Below are positions 12,435 to 21,265 of a DNA stretch of 64,000 bases, one piece after another (positions within the stretch are counted from its first letter, which is position 1; the number at the start of each line of letters is the position of its first letter). The DNA comes from Glycomyces arizonensis DSM 44726 (lineage in GTDB: Bacteria > Actinomycetota > Actinomycetes > Mycobacteriales > Micromonosporaceae): assembly GCF_000482705.1 (NCBI RefSeq), contig NZ_AXWO01000018.1, forward strand, positions 51,167 through 115,166, read 5' to 3'. The notes beneath the pieces were generated by a model, which worked only from the letters and a program-made list of their open reading frames with translations, ran no database searches and was not told the DNA's origin. The translations under genes were made by a program, and so were the position numbers.

Positions 12435-14156
12435 TTGAAGAGACTGCTCAAATCCCGATCCGCCCGGCTGAACCTGCTCGCGGTGGCGGCCGTCATCTCG
12501 GCCGTGGCGCTGACCGGCATGTCGTGGCCGACGTTCCTGCTCGCCGCCGTCGTCTTCGGGACGATCGCGTGGCGCAACCGCGGCGGCCTCGCCTCGATGC
12601 GGATCGCGCGCATCCTCACCTCGCTCGCCGTGCTCATCGAGGTCTGGATCGCCGACGGCGCCGACCGCGCGCCGATGCTGGCCGCCGGGGTGCTCATCAC
12701 CTGCTACTTCGCCTACGCCGACATCGTGGCGAAGGCCCTCAACATCGCCTACCTGCAGACGGCGCACCTGGAGGTGCACCGGAGCCGGCGGCAGCGGCTC
12801 GCCTCCCCGCCGACGATCGCGACGCTCATGAACCTCCTGGCCGTCGTCTACGTGCTGGCCGCCGCCGCCCCGGCCACGGCCGCCTCCGACGCGGTCTTCC
12901 TCGCCGTGGTGCTCGCCGCCTTCGCCTGGACGGCCGCCGCCGTGGCCGGGAACTACCTGCGGCGCCGCCGGGAGCCGCACCCGGTCGACGCCAGCGTCAT
13001 GGACGCCGTCGAACGGCTCGCGCCGAAGTTCGTCGTGCACTTCGCGGGGGCGCACGCCTCCGAGTACCAGCTCCAGATGTGGCTGCCCTACTTCGAGCAG
13101 GTCGGCGACCCCTACATGATCATCGTCCGGGACCGCTACCTCTTCAACGGCGTCGCCGCGCGGACCGAGGCCCCGATCGTGCGCGTGCCCGCGCAGTCGG
13201 TGCTCGACAAGCTGCTGCCCGAGAGCGTCGGCTCCTGCTTCTACGTGAACCACGCGGTCAAGAACGCGCAGATGGTCAAGCTCGACAAATACGTCCACGT
13301 GCAGCTCATGCACGGCGACTCGGACAAGCCCATCAGCCGCAGCCCGGTCTCGCAGATGTACGACCGCGTCTTCGTCGCCGGCCAGGCCGGCGTCGACCGC
13401 TACCACCGGCACGGCGTCGACATCCCCGCCTACAAGTTCCGCAGGATCGGCCGCCCCCAGCTGCACGAGATCCAAGTCGGGCCGCGCCCGGGGGAGCCCG
13501 ACGCGCCGCCCACCGTCCTGTACACCCCCACTTGGGCCGGGCTGACCAGCGACGTCGACTACTCGTCGCTGAGCGAGGGCAGGCGCATCGTCGAGGCGCT
13601 GCTCCGCCGAGGGGTGCGGGTCATCTTCCGCAGCCACCCGTACACGGCCTCCAACAAGGCCTACATGGAACTCGTCGAGGAGATCCGGGGCCTCATAGCC
13701 GCCGACGCGGCCGCGACCGGACGGGACCACTGGTGGGGGCCGAGGGCCGAGTCCCAGGTGACGCTCACCGAGTGCGTCAACGCCGCGGACGCCGCGATCT
13801 CCGACATCAGCGGCACCGCCTCGGACTGGCTCTACTGCGGCCGGCCGCTGGCGATGACCGATCCGCGCGGCATCGGCGAGGCATACCTCGAGGAGTTCCC
13901 GCTGGCGCGGGCCGCCTACCTGCTCGAACCCGGCGCGGGCAACATCGAGGAGGTCCTCGACGAGCTGCTCGTGAGCGATTCGCTCGCCCCGCTCCGCGCC
14001 GAGGTCCGCGAGTACTACCTCGGCGACATCGCCCCCGAGGACCTCGTCGACGTCTTCCGCCGCGCCGTCAAGGCCACCTACGACCCCGCGGACCGGGACG
14101 TGCCGGAGGCCGCCCCGCCGAGTGATGCGGCATCGAAGCTCCTGGACCGGCGATGA
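12435..14156 (+). CDS. Membrane-anchored CDP-glycerol/ribitol glycerophosphotransferase-family protein
   Basis: A 573-residue protein. The first 175 residues hold about four or five hydrophobic segments. The rest is a TagF/TarL-type catalytic domain: HGDSDK (H293), a YTPTWAGLTSD segment, FRSHPYT (H401) and ISDISGTASDWLYCGRPLA. The two histidines correspond to those needed for polyol-phosphate transfer in TagF-type polymerases, although the first motif reads HGDSDK instead of the Firmicute HGTPLK. The start is TTG 12435 with a G-rich site upstream. It probably transfers glycerol- or ribitol-phosphate to a wall polymer at the membrane. Two paralogues lie at 25702-29368. Confidence 0.82.
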   Translation: MKRLLKSRSARLNLLAVAAVISAVALTGMSWPTFLLAAVVFGTIAWRNRGGLASMRIARILTSLAVLIEVWIADGADRAPMLAAGVLITCYFAYADIVAKALNIAYLQTAHLEVHRSRRQRLASPPTIATLMNLLAVVYVLAAAAPATAASDAVFLAVVLAAFAWTAAAVAGNYLRRRREPHPVDASVMDAVERLAPKFVVHFAGAHASEYQLQMWLPYFEQVGDPYMIIVRDRYLFNGVAARTEAPIVRVPAQSVLDKLLPESVGSCFYVNHAVKNAQMVKLDKYVHVQLMHGDSDKPISRSPVSQMYDRVFVAGQAGVDRYHRHGVDIPAYKFRRIGRPQLHEIQVGPRPGEPDAPPTVLYTPTWAGLTSDVDYSSLSEGRRIVEALLRRGVRVIFRSHPYTASNKAYMELVEEIRGLIAADAAATGRDHWWGPRAESQVTLTECVNAADAAISDISGTASDWLYCGRPLAMTDPRGIGEAYLEEFPLARAAYLLEPGAGNIEEVLDELLVSDSLAPLRAEVREYYLGDIAPEDLVDVFRRAVKATYDPADRDVPEAAPPSDAASKLLDRR

Positions 14157-14186
14157 GACCCCCGGATCGGCCTCCGCGGGTGCACG

Positions 14187-14203
14187 CCCGCCGGCACGGC
14201 GGG
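14187..14203 (+). terminator. Short GC hairpin before rmlA
   Basis: CCCGCCG (14187-14193) pairs with CGGCGGG (14197-14203) over a 3-nt loop. It follows the polymerase gene by 30 nt. Confidence 0.4.
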
Positions 14204-14344
14204 TAGCACCGGACCGGGCACCGCCGGACGAAGGCCGCGCAGTGTTTCATCCGCGGCGCGGACGCCGCCGCACCACCCCAAGACCACCGTCCGTGAGCTG
14301 CCCAACGGCGGAACATCGCCAAAGGCGGCGAAAGCGTGAGCTGT

Positions 14345-14358
14345 TAAAGTGTCGTTCA
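14345..14358 (+). promoter_or_regulatory. rmlA: Putative leaderless promoter of rmlA
   Basis: TAAAGT at 14345-14350 is followed by 7 nt and then ATG 14358. Transcription would begin at or next to the start codon. No Shine-Dalgarno sequence is seen. Confidence 0.45.
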
Positions 14359-15425
14359 TGAAGGCTCTTGTACTTTCCGGTGGAGCGGGTACCAGGCTGC
14401 GGCCGATCACGCATACTTCGGCCAAGCAGTTGGTGCCGGTGGCGAACAAGCCGGTGCTGTTCTACGGGCTGGAGGCGATCGCCGAGGCGGGGATCACCGA
14501 GGTCGGCATCGTCGTCGGTGATACCGCCGAGGAGATTCGCGCCGCGGTCGGCGACGGTTCCGAGTTGGGCATCGAGGTGACCTACATCCCCCAAGAGGCG
14601 CCGCTCGGTCTGGCGCACGCGGTCCTGATCGCCGAGGACTTCCTGGGCGAGGACGACTTCGTCATGTACTTGGGTGACAACTTCATCGTCGGCGGCATCT
14701 CGGGCCTGGTCGATGAGTTCCGCGCCGATCGGCCCGACGCCCAGATCCTGCTTACGCAGGTCTCCAATCCCAAGGCGTTCGGTGTCGCCGAGCTCGACGA
14801 GCACGGCAAGGTGATCGGCCTGGAGGAGAAGCCCGCGCATCCCAAGAGTGATCTGGCGCTGGTCGGCGTCTATCTGTTCACGCCCGCCATCCATGAGGCG
14901 GTGCGCTCGATCGAGCCGTCGTGGCGCGGTGAACTCGAGATCACCCATGCGATCCAGTGGCTCATCGAGCGGGACTTGCACGTCCGTTCCACCACGATCT
15001 ACGGGTACTGGAAGGACACCGGCAATGTCACCGACATGCTCGAGGTCAACCGGACGGTGCTCGAGACGCTGGAGCCCGCACTGGACGGTGAGGTCGACGA
15101 GGCGTCCGAGATCATCGGCCGGGTCCAGATCCATCAGACGGCGAAGGTCTCGGGCTCGCGCATCGTCGGTCCCGCGATCATCGGCCCGGGTGCGGTCATC
15201 AACGATTCCTATGTGGGTCCGTTCACCTCGATCTCGGAGAACTGCCGCATCGAGGACGCGGAGGTCGAGTACTCGATCCTCCTCAAGGATTCCTCGATCG
15301 TCGGCGTGCGCCGCGTCGAGGCGTCCCTGATCGGCAGGAACGTCGAGATCACCCCCGCCCCCAGGGTTCCGGCGGCCCATCGACTCGTCATCGGCGACTA
15401 CAGCAAGGTGCAGATCTCTTCATGA
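14358..15425 (+). CDS. rmlA: Glucose-1-phosphate thymidylyltransferase, long StrD/RmlA form
   Basis: A 355-residue enzyme that makes dTDP-glucose from dTTP and glucose-1-phosphate. The N-terminus has LSGGAGTRLRPITHTSAKQ, the pyrophosphorylase signature. The last 100 residues form hexapeptide-like repeats (IHQTAKVSGSRIVGPAIIGPG in part), as in the long StrD class. It overlaps rmlB by 4 nt. Codons ending in A or T are clearly more frequent than in the genes on both sides (for example GCT CTT GTA CTT near the start), which suggests a different history. ATG 14358 is preferred to GTG 14349 because a TAAAGT box lies 7 nt upstream. Confidence 0.93.
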   Translation: MKALVLSGGAGTRLRPITHTSAKQLVPVANKPVLFYGLEAIAEAGITEVGIVVGDTAEEIRAAVGDGSELGIEVTYIPQEAPLGLAHAVLIAEDFLGEDDFVMYLGDNFIVGGISGLVDEFRADRPDAQILLTQVSNPKAFGVAELDEHGKVIGLEEKPAHPKSDLALVGVYLFTPAIHEAVRSIEPSWRGELEITHAIQWLIERDLHVRSTTIYGYWKDTGNVTDMLEVNRTVLETLEPALDGEVDEASEIIGRVQIHQTAKVSGSRIVGPAIIGPGAVINDSYVGPFTSISENCRIEDAEVEYSILLKDSSIVGVRRVEASLIGRNVEITPAPRVPAAHRLVIGDYSKVQISS

Positions 15426-16405
15426 CCACGAAGATCCTCGTGACCGGCGGCGCCGGTTTCATCGGCTCGCACTATGTCCGCACCCTGCTCGGCCCCGAGG
15501 GGCCGGGGGACGTGGCGGTCACCGTCCTCGACAAGCTGACGTACGCGGGCAACCCCGCGAACCTTGATGCGGTCCGCGGCCACGCCGCCTTCGCCTTGGT
15601 CGAAGGCGACATCTGCGACGCCGACCTGGTCGGTAGGCTCATGGCCGAGCACGACGAGGTGGTCCACTTCGCGGCCGAGTCCCACGTCGACCGGTCGATC
15701 GACGGGGGCGCCGAGTTCGTGCGCACCAATGTGGTCGGGACGCACACGCTCATCGACGCCGCTCACCGGTCGGGCATCGACGTGTTCGTGCACGTCTCGA
15801 CCGACGAGGTCTACGGATCGATCGACGAGGGCTCCTGGCCCGAGACCGACCCGCTCGCGCCGAACTCGCCCTACTCGGCGTCCAAGGCCTCCAGCGATCT
15901 CATCGCCCTTTCCTACCAGCGCACCCACGGCCTCGACGTGCGCGTCACCCGCTGCTCCAACAACTACGGGCACCACCACTTCCCCGAGAAGGTCATCCCC
16001 CTGTTCATCACGAACCTGCTGGACGGCAAGCGGGTCCCGCTCTACGGCGACGGCGGCAACGTCCGTGACTGGCTGCACATCGACGACCACGTCCAGGGCA
16101 TCGAACTGGTCCGCACCAAGGGCCGCGCCGGCGAGATCTACAACATCGGCGGCGGCACCGAGCTGTCCAACAAGGAGCTGACGCAGCTCCTCCTCGACGC
16201 CTGCGGCGCCGACTGGGACTCGGTCGAGTACGTCACCGACCGCAAGGGCCACGACCGGCGGTACTCGGTGGACTGCACCAAGATCGGCACCGAGCTCGGC
16301 TACGAACCGAAGAAGGACTTCAAGGTCGGCCTGGCCGAGACCGTCCAGTGGTACCGCGACCACCGCGACTGGTGGGAGCCGCTGAAGGACAAGGCCGCGC
16401 TGTGA
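15422..16405 (+). CDS. rmlB: dTDP-glucose 4,6-dehydratase
   Basis: A 327-residue extended SDR enzyme that converts dTDP-glucose to the 4-keto-6-deoxy sugar. The NAD loop GGAGFIGSHYVRTLL is at the N-terminus, followed by HVSTDEVYGSI and the catalytic YSASKASSD. The sugar-nucleotide region has NNYGHHHFPEKVIPLFI, typical of RmlB. The ATG overlaps the rmlA stop and the next gene overlaps its stop, so rmlABD are translationally coupled. All catalytic motifs are intact. Confidence 0.95.
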   Translation: MTTKILVTGGAGFIGSHYVRTLLGPEGPGDVAVTVLDKLTYAGNPANLDAVRGHAAFALVEGDICDADLVGRLMAEHDEVVHFAAESHVDRSIDGGAEFVRTNVVGTHTLIDAAHRSGIDVFVHVSTDEVYGSIDEGSWPETDPLAPNSPYSASKASSDLIALSYQRTHGLDVRVTRCSNNYGHHHFPEKVIPLFITNLLDGKRVPLYGDGGNVRDWLHIDDHVQGIELVRTKGRAGEIYNIGGGTELSNKELTQLLLDACGADWDSVEYVTDRKGHDRRYSVDCTKIGTELGYEPKKDFKVGLAETVQWYRDHRDWWEPLKDKAAL

Positions 16406-17286
16406 GCACCTGGTTGATCACCGGCGGCGCGGGCATGCTCGCCAGGGACGTCGCCGCCCGCCTCGAATCCGAAGACGCGAACGTGGTCGTCCTGTCCCGC
16501 AAGGAACTCGACATCACCGACCCCGGTTCGGTCGCCGCCGCCGTCGCCGAGCACGCCCCCGCCGTGGTGGTCAACTGCGCGGCATGGACCGCCGTGGACG
16601 ACGCCGAGGAGCAGGAGCCCGCCGCCCTCGCCGTCAACGGCGACGGGCCCCGCAATCTCGTCGAGGCCTGCGCCGCTTCCGGAGCGGTCCTGCTCCAGGT
16701 CTCCACCGACTACGTCTTCGCTGGGGACGACGCGTCCCCGTACGGCGAGGACCACCCCACCGGGCCCAAGGGCGCCTACGGGCGGACCAAGCTCGCCGGC
16801 GAGCGGGCCGTCCTCGACCTGCTGCCCGAGACTGGCTACGTCGTCCGCACCGCCTGGCTCTACGGGGCCGGCGGCGGCAACTTCGTGCGCACCATGATCA
16901 AGCTCGAAGGCGTCAAGGACACCCTGGACGTCGTCGACGACCAGCGCGGCCAGCCGACCTGGACCGTCGACCTCGCCGACAGGCTCGTCCGCCTCGGGCT
17001 CGGCGCGCTCGCCGGCACCGCACCCGCCGGGGTCTACCACGGCACCAGTTCCGGGGAGACCACCTGGTTCGGTCTCACTCGGGAGATCTTCCGGCTCCTC
17101 GGCGCCGACACCGACCGGGTCCGACCCACCACCAGCGAGGCCTTCAAACGCCCCGCTCCCCGCCCCGCCTACAGCGTCCTCGGACACGACCGCTGGAAGG
17201 AAGCCGGGATCGAACCCATCAGGGACTGGGACGAAGCCCTCGCGGAGGCCTTCCCGGCGTTGCTCGCTGCCGAACGCGGGGCCTGA
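16402..17286 (+). CDS. rmlD: dTDP-4-dehydrorhamnose reductase
   Basis: A 294-residue SDR enzyme that reduces dTDP-4-keto-L-rhamnose to dTDP-L-rhamnose with NAD(P)H, the last step of the pathway. It has ITGGAGMLARDVAARL at the N-terminus, STDYVFAGD and the catalytic YGRTKLAGE, all usual for RmlD. The start GTG 16402 overlaps the rmlB stop (GTGA). Order rmlA-rmlB-rmlD, with rmlC 6 kb further on after three glycosyltransferase genes, points to rhamnose or a related deoxysugar as donor for those transferases. Confidence 0.93.
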   Translation: MSTWLITGGAGMLARDVAARLESEDANVVVLSRKELDITDPGSVAAAVAEHAPAVVVNCAAWTAVDDAEEQEPAALAVNGDGPRNLVEACAASGAVLLQVSTDYVFAGDDASPYGEDHPTGPKGAYGRTKLAGERAVLDLLPETGYVVRTAWLYGAGGGNFVRTMIKLEGVKDTLDVVDDQRGQPTWTVDLADRLVRLGLGALAGTAPAGVYHGTSSGETTWFGLTREIFRLLGADTDRVRPTTSEAFKRPAPRPAYSVLGHDRWKEAGIEPIRDWDEALAEAFPALLAAERGA

Positions 17287-17323
17287 ACGCCGAGCTCTTC
17301 GACCCAGATTGGAACCACCGGAC

Positions 17324-19228
17324 ATGCGCGTGAAGGTGAGCGTCGTCGTCGCCGTGCGCGACACGGGGCCGGACATCGACCGGAACATCGAGTCCATGCT
17401 GGCCCAGACCCTCCCCCCGGCGGAGTACGAGGTCATCTACGTCGACGACGGCTCGACCGACGACACCCCGGCGAAGCTCGACAGGCTCGCGGCCGAGCAC
17501 TCGCAGGTCACGGTGGTGCACATCGAGGACTCCGGCTCGTTCGCCCGCCCCCGGAACATCGGCATCGACATGGCCCGGGGCCAGTTCGTCCAGTTCCTGG
17601 ACGACGACGACCACATGGCCCCCGACGCGCTGCACCGGCTCTACGAGTTCGCCGCGGCCAACGAGGCGGACATCGTGCTGCCCAAGATGGTGAGCGAGTT
17701 CCGGGAGGTCTCGCACTCGGTGTTCCAGCGCACCGTGGGGCGCTGCGGCATCGCCGACTCGGCGGTCGTCGAATCCCTGACAGGCCACAAGATGTTCCGC
17801 CGCTCATTCCTCGACGAGCACGGCATCTGTTTCCGCGAGGACAAGCGGCTCATGGAGGACGCCCTCTTCGTCTCCGAGGCCTACTGCTCCACTGACCGGA
17901 TCGCCGTCTACGCCGACCGGCCCTGCTATTACTGGCGAAGCCGCTCCCAGCCCACCCGCGGCCCGGGCGGCCTGCACGACGCCGAAGCCTGGTTCGGCCA
18001 CCTGTCCGCCGTCATGGACGCCTACACGTCCCGACTCGAGCCCGGGCCCGCACTCGATCGGGCCCTGGGCCGGATCTACCGCATCGACGTGCACGGCCCG
18101 CTCATGCGCCGCATCGACTGGGAGGACCCCCGGCAGGGCTTCGACGCCTGGTACGAGGCGGCCCGCAAGGCCCTGCCCGCGCACCTGCCGTCCACGGTCG
18201 GTCCCCGCCTGGGCGTCTTCGGACGGGTGGCGGCCATGCTGCTGGAGCGCGGCGACGGCGACCGGCTCAACGAGTGGTACCGGCTCATGATGTCGGTCCG
18301 GGTCGAGGCACGGCTGGAGCGGGCCGAGTGGGGCCCCGCGGGAGCCTTGGAACTCGACTTCACCGCCCGCCTCACCTGGTCCGACGGTGCCCCGATCCGC
18401 TTCGAACGCGTCGGCGACCGGGTCCTCCTCGACTGCCCGCGCGCGGAACGGTTCGGCCTGGACGCCGAGTTGTTCGACGCCACCGACGACATGGAAGTCC
18501 ACACTGGAGAACTGTTCGTCGAGCACCGCGCGGACCGGGTCCGCTGGTTCTGCCCCGCCGAGTTCGAGCGTGTCCTCACCGAAGACGGGGACGGCGGCCT
18601 CACCGTCGCCTTCACCGCCTCCGGTTCGGTCCCGACCGAAGTCCACGGGAGCCGCGAACGGCTCTCCCGCGGTCTGTGGGACGTCCACGTCGGACTGGCC
18701 GGTTTCGGGCTCTCCCGGAGCCTGCGGCTCGGCGCCGACCGCGGCCCGGCCGTCGAGCGCGACCTCGGTCCGGCCGTGCTCGGCTCGCCCGCCCGCGGTG
18801 TGATCCCGTTCTTCACTGGCACCAAGGGCGAACTCACGATCGACGTCGGCAAGAAGGCCAAGTCCCTGGCGCACTACCTGTCCGGCCGCGGGGTCGAGCC
18901 GGTTCCCGGTGCTCCGCAATCACTGCTGCTCGACGCGGCCACCGCGTCGTCCACCGCGCCGGTGCGCTCGAAACTCATCGTCGAGGACGGCGAAGGGGCC
19001 TGGTACGAGGTGTCGGTGCCCGTGCGTCCCTTCGAAGGCCGCTGGCGACTCGAACTTCCCCAATCGGTTCGGGGCCTCGTGCCCGGAGACGGGCGGCTGT
19101 TCGTGCGCCTCGACCCGGGGGACGTGCCGCCCCTGCCCCTCTGCGAGGTCCGCATCGGCCCGGACGGCACCCTGTCGGCGGACCCGCGCCAGACGGCCGG
19201 CTTGGCCATGATGAACGAGGTCAGATGA
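17324..19228 (+). CDS. TarS-like GT2 glycosyltransferase 1
   Basis: A 634-residue protein with an N-terminal GT-A domain (VSVVVAVRDTGPDI, YVDDGSTDDTP, and the metal motif LDDDDHM near residue 92). The middle has HKMFRRSFLDEHGICF and LMEDALFVSEAY, matching the acceptor half of TarS-type teichoic acid glycosyltransferases. The C-terminal 300 residues are beta-rich and include PFFTGTKGELTIDVG, comparable with the conserved PYFT segment of TarS. It overlaps the next gene by 4 nt and is the most divergent of three tandem paralogues. Likely role: adding a sugar to a teichoic acid chain; donor unknown, possibly dTDP-rhamnose given the flanking rml genes. Confidence 0.8.
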   Translation: MRVKVSVVVAVRDTGPDIDRNIESMLAQTLPPAEYEVIYVDDGSTDDTPAKLDRLAAEHSQVTVVHIEDSGSFARPRNIGIDMARGQFVQFLDDDDHMAPDALHRLYEFAAANEADIVLPKMVSEFREVSHSVFQRTVGRCGIADSAVVESLTGHKMFRRSFLDEHGICFREDKRLMEDALFVSEAYCSTDRIAVYADRPCYYWRSRSQPTRGPGGLHDAEAWFGHLSAVMDAYTSRLEPGPALDRALGRIYRIDVHGPLMRRIDWEDPRQGFDAWYEAARKALPAHLPSTVGPRLGVFGRVAAMLLERGDGDRLNEWYRLMMSVRVEARLERAEWGPAGALELDFTARLTWSDGAPIRFERVGDRVLLDCPRAERFGLDAELFDATDDMEVHTGELFVEHRADRVRWFCPAEFERVLTEDGDGGLTVAFTASGSVPTEVHGSRERLSRGLWDVHVGLAGFGLSRSLRLGADRGPAVERDLGPAVLGSPARGVIPFFTGTKGELTIDVGKKAKSLAHYLSGRGVEPVPGAPQSLLLDAATASSTAPVRSKLIVEDGEGAWYEVSVPVRPFEGRWRLELPQSVRGLVPGDGRLFVRLDPGDVPPLPLCEVRIGPDGTLSADPRQTAGLAMMNEVR

Positions 19229-21207
19229 ACCCCAAGGTCACCGTAGTGGTCCCGGTCTACAATCCCGGCGACTGCATCGACGCCTGCATCGATTCGCTGC
19301 TGCGGCAGACGCTGCCCGCCTCGGAGTTCGAGGTGCTGTTCGTCGACGACGGCTCCACTGACGACACCCCCGCGCGATTGGACGCGCTCGCCGCCGAGCA
19401 TCCGCACTTCAAGGCGATCCACATCCCGAACTCCGGCTGGCCGGGCAAGCCGCGCAACGTCGGCGTCGCCGAGGCCCGCGGCGAGTACGTGCAGTTCCTC
19501 GACGAGGACGACCACCTCGCCGCCGATGCGCTGCGACGGCTCTACGAACTGGGTTCCCGGCGCGGCGCCGACGTGGTGCTGGGTAAGGTCGCCTCGAACT
19601 TCCGCGGCGTCCCCCACGGCGTGTTCAGAGAGGACCGCGAGTCCTGCACGATCGCGGACGCACCACTCTACGACAGTCTCACCCCGCACAAGATGTTCCG
19701 CACGGCGTTCCTGCGGGAGAACGGCATCGCCTATCCCGAGGGCAAGTGCTACCTCGAGGACCAGCCGTACATGATGAGCGCCTACCTCCAGGCGCGGCGG
19801 GTCGCGATCCTCGGCTCGTACACGGCCTACTTCTACTGGCAGCGAGCCGACGGCCGGCACGCGGGTGCCACCAAGATCGTCCCCAGCGAATACGTCGACA
19901 GTGTGCGGGCGGTCCTCGACGTCGTCCTCGCCCACACTGAGCCGGGCGAGGCCCGCGACCGGATGCTGCGGCGCTTCTACCGGGTGGAGATGCTCGGCTG
20001 CCTCGCCGGGGCCGGGGTCTACAAGTACGACCCGGAGTCCTTCGACGAGTTGTTCGCACTGATGCGCGGGCTCGACGAGGAGTACATGAACGACGCGGTC
20101 CGCTCCGGGCTCGGCGCGGTATTGCGGCCCCGGTCCGCGACGCTGCTCGCCGGCGACGCGGAGGGCTTCCGCCGCGCCGCCGCCATGGGCTCGGCCGTCA
20201 AGGCCGCTGCCCGGCTCGAGGCCGCCGACTGGGAGCCGGACGGCCGTCTCAAGGTCGACGTCACGGTTCACCTGGTCCACGGCGAGGATCGGGCCCGGTT
20301 GGAGCTGGTCCACCGGGACGGCCGCTATTTCCTCCCCGCCTCGCCGGCGGGCGCCACCGACGAGCCAGTGGACGTCACCGACGAACTGGCGGACATCGCT
20401 GCCGACCTGACGATCCGCGGACGCTCCAACTCGATCGAATGGCACTGCCCGGCCGCGTTCACCGCCTCGGTCGAACCGGTCGGCGAGGGCCGCGCCGAGG
20501 TCGTCCTGCGCGGCACCGGTCATGCGGTCACCGAGGCCGACGGGGCCCGCGACCGCCTGTCGAAGGGCCTGTGGGACCTGTGGGTACCCGTGCGGGTCTT
20601 CGGGCAGATGGTCAAGGCCCGTCTGGGCGCCGACCGGGCCGATGGCGTTGCCGAGGCCTGCCGCCCGGCGGTCCTGGGCGCACCCGCCCGAGGCGTCGCC
20701 CCCTATTTCACCGAGCACCACGGGAACCTCAGTCTCGATGTCGGCGCCCGCTCCAGGACGCTCGCGAAGGCCTTGGCGGACCGGCCCGTCGCCCTGGCGG
20801 CCGCGGACCCGGCCGAGCTGCGGCTCGACGTGTTCACCACCGCCGACGCGAAGGCGCTCAAGCCGGTCGTCGTGCTCACCGGCCCTGCCGGAAGTGCCGA
20901 GGTCCCCGCCGGGTGGCGGCGGGTCGCCGGGCGCGTGCACCTGCGGCTGCCGAAGCACATCAGGGACGTCGAACCGGGCGTCCATGCCCTGGGAGTGAGG
21001 CTCGACGGTCCGACCGGCCGCGAGCTGCCCCTGGGAAAGGCCGAAGTCGGGCGCGGGGGCACACTGGCCGTGGAAGCGGGGTTCCGCGCGGCGGACCCCC
21101 GCGTCAGGAACGAGGTCGCGTCCCAGCGGCGGAGCGAGCGGCGGCACCGTGCCGCGTCGCTGCCGAAGCGGGCGCTGCGCAGGCTGGTCCGAAAGGTCCG
21201 GCGATGA
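19225..21207 (+). CDS. TarS-like GT2 glycosyltransferase 2
   Basis: A 660-residue paralogue of its two neighbours. It has VTVVVPVYNPGDCID, FVDDGSTDDTP, GWPGKPRNVGVAEARG and the metal motif LDEDDHL. RGVPHGVF, LTPHKMFRTAFLRENGIAYPE and YLEDQPYMM are positionally equivalent to segments of staphylococcal TarS. The C-terminus has VAPYFTEHHGNLSLDVG, the TarS-like oligomerisation/carbohydrate-contact module, and a basic tail (KRALRRLVRKVRR). The ATG overlaps the previous stop (ATGA). DNA identity with the next gene is mosaic: 19287-19357 is identical to 21328-21398 over 71 nt, suggesting recent duplication or conversion. Confidence 0.82.
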   Translation: MNPKVTVVVPVYNPGDCIDACIDSLLRQTLPASEFEVLFVDDGSTDDTPARLDALAAEHPHFKAIHIPNSGWPGKPRNVGVAEARGEYVQFLDEDDHLAADALRRLYELGSRRGADVVLGKVASNFRGVPHGVFREDRESCTIADAPLYDSLTPHKMFRTAFLRENGIAYPEGKCYLEDQPYMMSAYLQARRVAILGSYTAYFYWQRADGRHAGATKIVPSEYVDSVRAVLDVVLAHTEPGEARDRMLRRFYRVEMLGCLAGAGVYKYDPESFDELFALMRGLDEEYMNDAVRSGLGAVLRPRSATLLAGDAEGFRRAAAMGSAVKAAARLEAADWEPDGRLKVDVTVHLVHGEDRARLELVHRDGRYFLPASPAGATDEPVDVTDELADIAADLTIRGRSNSIEWHCPAAFTASVEPVGEGRAEVVLRGTGHAVTEADGARDRLSKGLWDLWVPVRVFGQMVKARLGADRADGVAEACRPAVLGAPARGVAPYFTEHHGNLSLDVGARSRTLAKALADRPVALAAADPAELRLDVFTTADAKALKPVVVLTGPAGSAEVPAGWRRVAGRVHLRLPKHIRDVEPGVHALGVRLDGPTGRELPLGKAEVGRGGTLAVEAGFRAADPRVRNEVASQRRSERRHRAASLPKRALRRLVRKVRR

Positions 21208-21265
21208 ATCCGCAAGCAGATCAGGAAGCGCCGCCAAGGCGGCCCGTGCAGAGGGTGGATACCCC

